This document shows positions 58,108 to 64,000 of a stretch of DNA of 64,000 nucleotides, one piece after another. Every line of letters begins with the position of its first letter. Within the stretch, counting starts at the first letter, position 1. The translations under genes were made by a program, and so were the position numbers. The notes beneath the pieces are model-generated. The model saw only the letters and a program-made list of their open reading frames with translations, was not told the DNA's origin and searched no databases. The stretch comes from Lasioglossum baleicum. Taxonomy: Eukaryota > Arthropoda > Insecta > Hymenoptera > Halictidae. The stretch is from positions 5,780,001 through 5,844,000 of the forward strand of contig NC_134934.1 in the NCBI RefSeq assembly GCF_051020765.1. Reading direction: 5' to 3'.

Positions 58108-61100
58108 GATTAAAGTATAAAACGAGAACGAATAAGAATTATAGGGAGGATCCTTCGTGCAAACATTTCTGGAGAGCGTTAAGTTCTTCGAGGAAGAAAT
58201 TTGTGACGATAATGCTAATCGTTGATGTGTGCATCATTATTTCGTTGTTAATCACGACTAATGACACCGTTATGGAATAATGGATATTTTTCGATGTTAC
58301 ACTGTAATTTCGACCAGACAATTTCCCGCATAAATATCCGAGAAAAGGGTAATGAAACGTCCCGGCGTTTAATATCGCCGAAGAACAGTATCACAAAGTT
58401 GTTGGTCGTCGTTATTGTTTTTATAGCGTGTCGCGGCGGCGGCCGGCATAATAAACCTGCATCCCGGACCATTAATAATCGCGGCGGTACACTTATTTCC
58501 AGGAGGATCGTGATTCAGCGGCCATATGGCGAAATAATTACGAGACCGGCGCCATTTTCGCGATGAATATTTAATCACGATTTACGAGGCAATTCCGTTC
58601 GCGGGTCCGGCGGTGCCGCGAGCGCAAAAATAGTTTCGATGGTACACGATACTCTCGATCGGCCATCACCGGTCGCGCTAATGACGAAGATCCGAGCACT
58701 TTTAATTTTTGATCGGTTCACCCGCGCGCGCGCACTGTAATTACTAGCGTGATTTGCGTCGATTAAGGGGGCTTCAGCGAAACATGGGTCTATTCACCGA
58801 TTCTATTTGACCTGTACAAACGGCCCGCGGAAGAAATTCCTAATTATCGGATCGGGACGAGCTGTGAATAATCTCGTTTCGAAGTTTGGCGCCGATTCTA
58901 CCGTAATTAGCGTGCCCTGTACTCGATCGTCATCGCTGGCGCAAAATTTCGTATCTGTCTTATTTACTGCCGATTTTATACGCCACCACCACCACCAGCC
59001 GCCGCGCCGCCGTCGATCGATTAAACGTCGAACGTTATTGGAACCCACGATTCGAGAACCGCTTTGACTCGGCCACGGTTTATGAAGTGGCCCCCACGTC
59101 GATTGGTTTACGATTTCACTTCATTGGAAAGTTTCGAGCGTCCCGGAAATTCTGGGACACGTTGTTCGACGTGCGTCTATCGCTTTGAACCCGGCCGCGA
59201 ACTTCGATAAGAGATCATTCCGATCGAGACACACGCGAATAATTAATTTCCCCTCGAAAAAGGAAAATGGCACAACCAGATCGAATCGATTACGGCTTTA
59301 TAAGAGAAGTAATAGATTCCCGGCCGACAAAAAACGGACGATAACGATCCAATTATGTGGTATAGACGCAATTTTATTGATGATAGTGGGGCGTTAAGCG
59401 GTATTTCCAACTAGTTCGACGCACGTAAAAGGCTTGCGTGGCTTTAGTTGGCGAATCCTTCTCAGGATTGATTACAAGGACATTCTCCTTTTATGCTTTG
59501 GAGGGAAATGCGATGCTAATCGTTCTTTAAAATGCTTCCTGTAGTGTGCTGGATATAATAACTCAAAAACAAATTAGGAGGAGTAAAAGCAGTGGGGGAA
59601 CAGCGTCGTTGAAGGGAAAGGTAGAGTGAAGAGACAAGTCTCAATCTGGCGACTCTGGTAGAATGTAGGTGTCAAAAGCTTCGAGGGGAGGGCAATTCGA
59701 TAGTCTAATCATTAGACTGCGGATTTTATGCATTTTTTTCACAATTTAAAAGCAGTAGACATATTAAAAAGATTTAAAGACGTCAGCGTATTGGTTTCAG
59801 CTTAATCAGATAATTCAAAGAAGAAAGAATTTTTCATTTCGCTCCTGTGTCTTGCAATCAATGCGAACATTTTTTATTTTGCATATAGATCCGCAGTATA
59901 CTAATCATTAAATGTTTTCGAATGCTGTAACATCGACGATCCTCTTCGCCGACCGCGTATGAAATCACTTCGCCCGTTAATTCCGGGGCGCTAATTCATA
60001 AAAAAAGTGCGCGATTAAATTTGAATAAAACGGCGATCGGGGCTAACGAAATTTGTCGTTTCGTTAGCGGCGCCGGAGTGAAATATATTCAGGCCGCGTT
60101 ATTTTAACGCGATCATCCGCGATAAAAAAAAAATGACGGCAAGGGGCCGTAACGTGTATTTGCAGAGCGGCTCTATCGGCACGGAACTAATTATCTTAAT
60201 CGGGATTCGCCAGGCCGGATGATTCTCCGCGCCACGAGCGTGTTTAAAGTTTTATTTCGTATAAATGCATTTCGAACGGCTACATTGTCCCGACCGCGGT
60301 CCCGGGGCTGGTTCGATTGTAATTACTGTCCGCCGAATGAATTCGCGCGACTCGTTCCCTAATAGGATTTTATTGAATCGAAACGTCCGTGTGCGTCCCG
60401 TTCGTTTCAATTTTTTCCCCTTCCATAGACACTCTCTTTCGACTCCACCCACCTCTCTTTTTATTTCGCAAATTCGCTGACCTCCTTTCATCATTCTGCG
60501 CAACCCCCGCCCCCTCTTTTTACTCCGCTGTGTTTTGTACCCGTGCGCCGTGCTGTTTTTTAATATTTTTTTCGGTGACGATTCACCGCGCCCCCGGAAA
60601 CTCGCAAATATTTACACGGACCGGTGAACCGATTCGAACCCCGACTCAGATGACCGAAGTTTAATAATGCCGTGTGATGCGCGACGCCCTCCGGGGCCAC
60701 CGAATGCTCGACGTGTCATCCCTCTAAGTAATTACATTCCATATCTTGACACCCGACGCCCTTTGAATCGTCATTAATGACGCATGCCGCCGGGAAACCG
60801 CGCGACGATCCCTCATGCACCGACCGATCGAAATTGCGGAATGATGGTTTACTTCGCTGCCGGCTGATTTCCCGCAAGATTTATCTGCATCGAACACTGC
60901 GGACATTGTCAGTTCGACAAATTTTTAATAATCCTTTCGTGCCTTACCGTTAGAACCTAGCCGTTAAAATGACGGATTTTACGTTATTTATTTGACAATC
61001 ATTCGACTCCGAAAAGTATTGACACAATTGTCAATTCAATCAACAACGTATCGGTAATAATGTATTTCTTTGTATTTCTTAACACATTCATAATGTGCTA

Positions 61101-61545
61101 TTTATAGTCGGTATGCACGGTCGGCCTTTCTCGGTTTCTCGGAACAGCATTCTACCGTTCGAAAGGAGCGCACAGGGGAGTCTCTATCGGCAAGTGGCCG
61201 GAGGATTGATCGGACCTCGCTCGACTTCTTCGTTCCGCGTTTACCGCCTCATCGAAATCATTACGATATCGTTCGCCGAGCCATTCGGCCAGCTTCCGAC
61301 GGTCATTTTCCCGGGGCACCGAGATCGATCAGCGATCCCTCACGCGATCGAGAGATCGCCGCTCGAGCGTCGCGTCGTCGTCGACGCCGTGCAATCTTTT
61401 CGTTTCCTTCGATGCTTTTCTCTCACCTCGTCCCCATTTCCACCGCCTCGAACTTTTTCCTTCCTTGCTCCACGCTCGATATGCTGGGTGTTTTCTATCT
61501 AACGACTGATCAAATCCTGATTCTGCGGGAAACAATATTTCTTTG
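58108..61545. other. 3.4-kb non-coding stretch
   Basis: GC-rich 58420-59330 and 59940-60660. A CCACCACCACCACCAGCCGCC tract (about 58983-59003) explains the His/Pro-rich frame there. No supported gene, RNA or element. Confidence 0.45.
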
Positions 61546-61902
61546 TAGAATCTATCTTCATTAATTGTCGATGGAAGAAATAATAAATGTCTACTGTATT
61601 CGAAAATGTGTTTCAACATCTCGCAGTGTCTAAGTAGAATCTACCTCGATTAATTGTGTTGCCACTGCATTTTCATTTTAGAGCAAAGACACTGCGAGAT
61701 GTTGAAACACTTTTCGAATGCAATAGACAACATTTATATGTAATTCAAGCTGCACTCGTCAATATTTTAATTTCATTTAATATTTCCATTGAACTCTTTA
61801 TATCAATACCAAGCTCCTTTCAATTTTCAATGAAAATACTGCGTTGATACATTTTTAAATAGACTCAGGCTAGGTGTTCTACCAGTTATCAGACACCCTG
61901 TA
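61546..61902. mobile_element. Probable MITE relic with internal hairpin and ACACCCTGTA end
   Basis: Arms 61583-61631 and 61687-61736 are inverted copies over about 45 bp (CGAAAATGTGTTTCAACATC, TCGCAGTGTCT and complements), with a 55-bp loop. TAGAATCTA(T/C)CT(T/C)(C/G)ATTAATTG occurs directly at 61547 and 61635. The right side ends AGACACCCTGTA at 61902, the TACAGGGTGTC family terminus, but no left terminus is found. Linking the hairpin and the terminus as one element is inference. Confidence 0.45.
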
Positions 61903-64000
61903 TAATCCTAGTGGCTCAGCATCGATCAGCCGACACTTTATCACGGTGGAACGTGTGCGCCGCACTTTATCGCCGCGGCGCATTATGGCGATACGTCAGC
62001 CGCGCGCGCGGTTTTGCCCGCATCAATTGCCATTCAAATCAGCGCCGATGCTGCGCCGGACAGGATGACTGCCGGTGATGACGCTGAAAAGCTCTGGAAG
62101 AACCGGTGACCAGGCTCTCTCCCTTCTGGTCGACCGGCGATCGATCTCTCGCCTACCCAAGGTCGCGTTTCCACGATTCCGCCGATCAGCTCGGAACGAA
62201 AGTGAGAAAATGCTTGAAATATTGGAAACAGGCTACCCCGATAAATTGCTGATAAGATGACTGTACTTGGTAATTGAAGCTAGGTGTTGAGTTGCTGACA
62301 ATGATGTCGAAGATATGACTCGAGAGCTACCTTGACGAAGTAGTGTGTTCCTCTTATTAGATATCTCCTTCTTGAGCTGCTTCGATGGGATACTGTGTTA
62401 CTAAATTTTTTCGAGAATATTGATCTTGCGTCCTCAGAGTTTAGATCTTCTCGTAAAATTTTTACGTCACCATCTTGTCGTGGACATCGAATATAGATGG
62501 AAGATGGCTTACACTGTTATCTTCACTGAGTTCTAGTTTTATTTCTTTTTATGACTCGCGGTCGACTTATTACTGTTGGGTAATAGTATAAAGAGGATCA
62601 CGGTATAGCTAAATAAATTTTTTCATCGTGTGTGGGAAAATATTTCCGTACGTTTTCTCATAAAGCAGTTACATAGCCAGTATGCAAGTAAGTTTAACAT
62701 GTTTTTGCAGCGCCGTGACCCAAATATATGGGTCGCGATAATTTTCATAAGAAGTTCATATAAATTCCGCACAGTCAATGATAACGACTACTCCAAGTAT
62801 AGTTAGCCAAACGAAATTAATCAAACTGCAGTACGCGCTTCTTACGAGAACTTCTTACGATCAAGTCGCATCAAACTGCAACATAAGAAGTTGAGTGCAT
62901 CCAGGAGCATCTTGCACGGATCGAATGCCGATTCCGCAGAGTCCGAACCCCGCAATTGCATAACCGAGTCATTTACGAGCACCAGCGCCCACGAATCCAC
63001 GTTGTTGTTCCGATGCACTCGTTGCATCAGACAGCATCGCCAACAACGGACGCATCCGATTGTTTCAAGGATGACGCATCGGAGAATTGAAGCTCGGAGG
63101 AACGCGCGCGGCAGTCGTTTGGCCGCGCTCGTACAGAAAGGGACAATGGGAAATGCATCTTTTATTCGCGCTGGCGTGTGTCAAGGCTAGCTGGCTGCGC
63201 ACTTCTCCGCCTTTCCTCCGACAAAGCGAGAAAAAGTTTTGTTTTTCGCAGGCGCGTGCACACGAGAATGCATCTGCTACTCTGTCACTGCATAGTATTC
63301 CGCTACTACTGCTATGTACTCTGTTACTGGGACGACCAAAACCGTATATGCACAGGCGATGACTGCCGTGCAGGGTGCACAAAGGTCGTCCCACACAAAC
63401 ACACACTCACACGCGGGTTTATGCAAATTAGTCGAGCATCCGCGCGACTAGCTGTTATCAAAATTGGCAGCGGTGCAAATTTCCTTAGGGGCGAGCGACG
63501 GGGGATAGAACTGGCTAGTTTTTCCGTCGAAACGACCTCGAAAAAGACAATGCCTCCGCTCCGGAAACCTGTCGACGAATGGCAGAGATGTTTTCGTCCT
63601 TCCTTTTGTTACGCGCGTGCAAAAGAAGCCTGCGTGCTCTGACGCGTGCACAACTTATACGGAGACGGCCGACTGCTTTCGAAATTCGCTAAATTGAAAA
63701 TTCTATAAGCTACTCCTCAAAAGAAGTCGAAACAGCGCCAAGCACAGACATCATCACCTAATTCGACAGAATATTTTGTAAGAATGGTAATTATTTTCAC
63801 GGCGCTCAGGTTCGATCAATTTCTACACTAAATGAACATAGCTAAGAGAGCCATGAAACGTTATGGTTCGGGTTTGAACCAGATAACGCTTCCGATTCGG
63901 ATTTGAATCTGCAAAGATGCCAAGTGCTATTTTATTGGAGGAAAACAAAGGTGGAGTGTTTCGTCCTAGGCCCGCTAGAGGACTCATCAGTAAGGCTATC
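61903..64000. other. 2.1-kb non-coding stretch to the window end
   Basis: GC-rich to 62170, AT-rich 62240-62880, mixed after. Opposite-strand overlapping frames at 62891-63642 lack domains. A small hairpin, GGTTCGGG-TTTGAACC, lies near 63866. No supported gene. Confidence 0.45.

Noticed and set aside
61583..61736. Hairpin considered as a microRNA precursor
   Set aside because: The stem of about 45 bp with a 55-bp loop lies beside a MITE terminus, and its long, nearly perfect arms fit a transposon relic better than a canonical precursor.
1..64000. CRISPR arrays, bacterial operons, rRNA or integrated viral genes
   Set aside because: The tandem repeats lack regular unique spacers, no prokaryotic gene layout is present, and no rRNA-like or viral protein-like sequence was recognised.

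Overview
The window looks like 64 kb of an insect nuclear genome, most likely a hymenopteran (ant, bee or wasp). This rests on the absence of densely packed reading frames, on many GA/CT microsatellites, on interspersed GC-rich and AT-rich blocks, on short palindromic transposon relics ending in TACAGGGTGTC, on repeats carrying AACCGACTTCGAAAAA, and on LINE fragments. The order-level call is inference; nothing here fixes the species. Only one protein-coding exon is supported: a minus-strand first coding exon at 35284-35456. It encodes a signal-anchor N-terminus and ends at a clean GTGAGT donor. The remaining bases appear to be intron or intergenic DNA shaped by mobile elements and local duplications.

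Layout. 0-9 kb: an 80-bp direct repeat pair, a degenerate palindromic MITE with a second hairpin element inserted in it (1601-2173), a hAT-type MITE with an 8-bp target duplication (5093-5731) carrying a 71-bp tandem repeat, and a three-unit tandem duplication (7740-8225). 9-17.3 kb: a possible old element with GGGGCAAGT motifs, an ancient degenerate tandem array hit by a 5'-truncated LINE with a perfect 14-bp target duplication (12118-12528, minus), a second broken LINE fragment on the plus strand (12929-13545), and a 177-bp tandem triplication (16795-17262). 21-27.2 kb is the densest mobile-element zone: a 1.07-kb palindromic element (21094-22166), a Transib-like 253-bp element (23471-23723), a near-perfect 345-bp palindrome (23922-24266) and a 2.17-kb composite inverted repeat (25032-27200). 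31-33.8 kb: a 486-bp palindromic element, a third copy of the composite's unit, and a tandem duplication. 35-36 kb: the coding exon and its probable leader with an upstream ORF. 36-64 kb: mostly featureless, with isolated repeat relics (42808, 46695, 61546), several 115-176-bp local duplications, a deleted second copy of the 21-kb palindromic element (52912-53391), and microsatellites.

How the parts relate. If the 35.3-kb exon is real, its downstream exons lie at lower coordinates, and no convincing one is visible before position 1. The element-rich 0-35 kb would then be intron of that gene, and its long palindromes would be transcribed as hairpins in the pre-mRNA. Two comparisons inside the window give evolutionary information: the 21-kb and 53-kb copies differ by an exact flip of the 49-bp palindrome centre plus a 593-bp deletion, and the 1.6-kb copy of the 24-kb palindrome carries a nested insertion whose empty-site equivalent is visible in the 24-kb copy. 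All alignments and coordinates were made by eye and may be off by a few bases.
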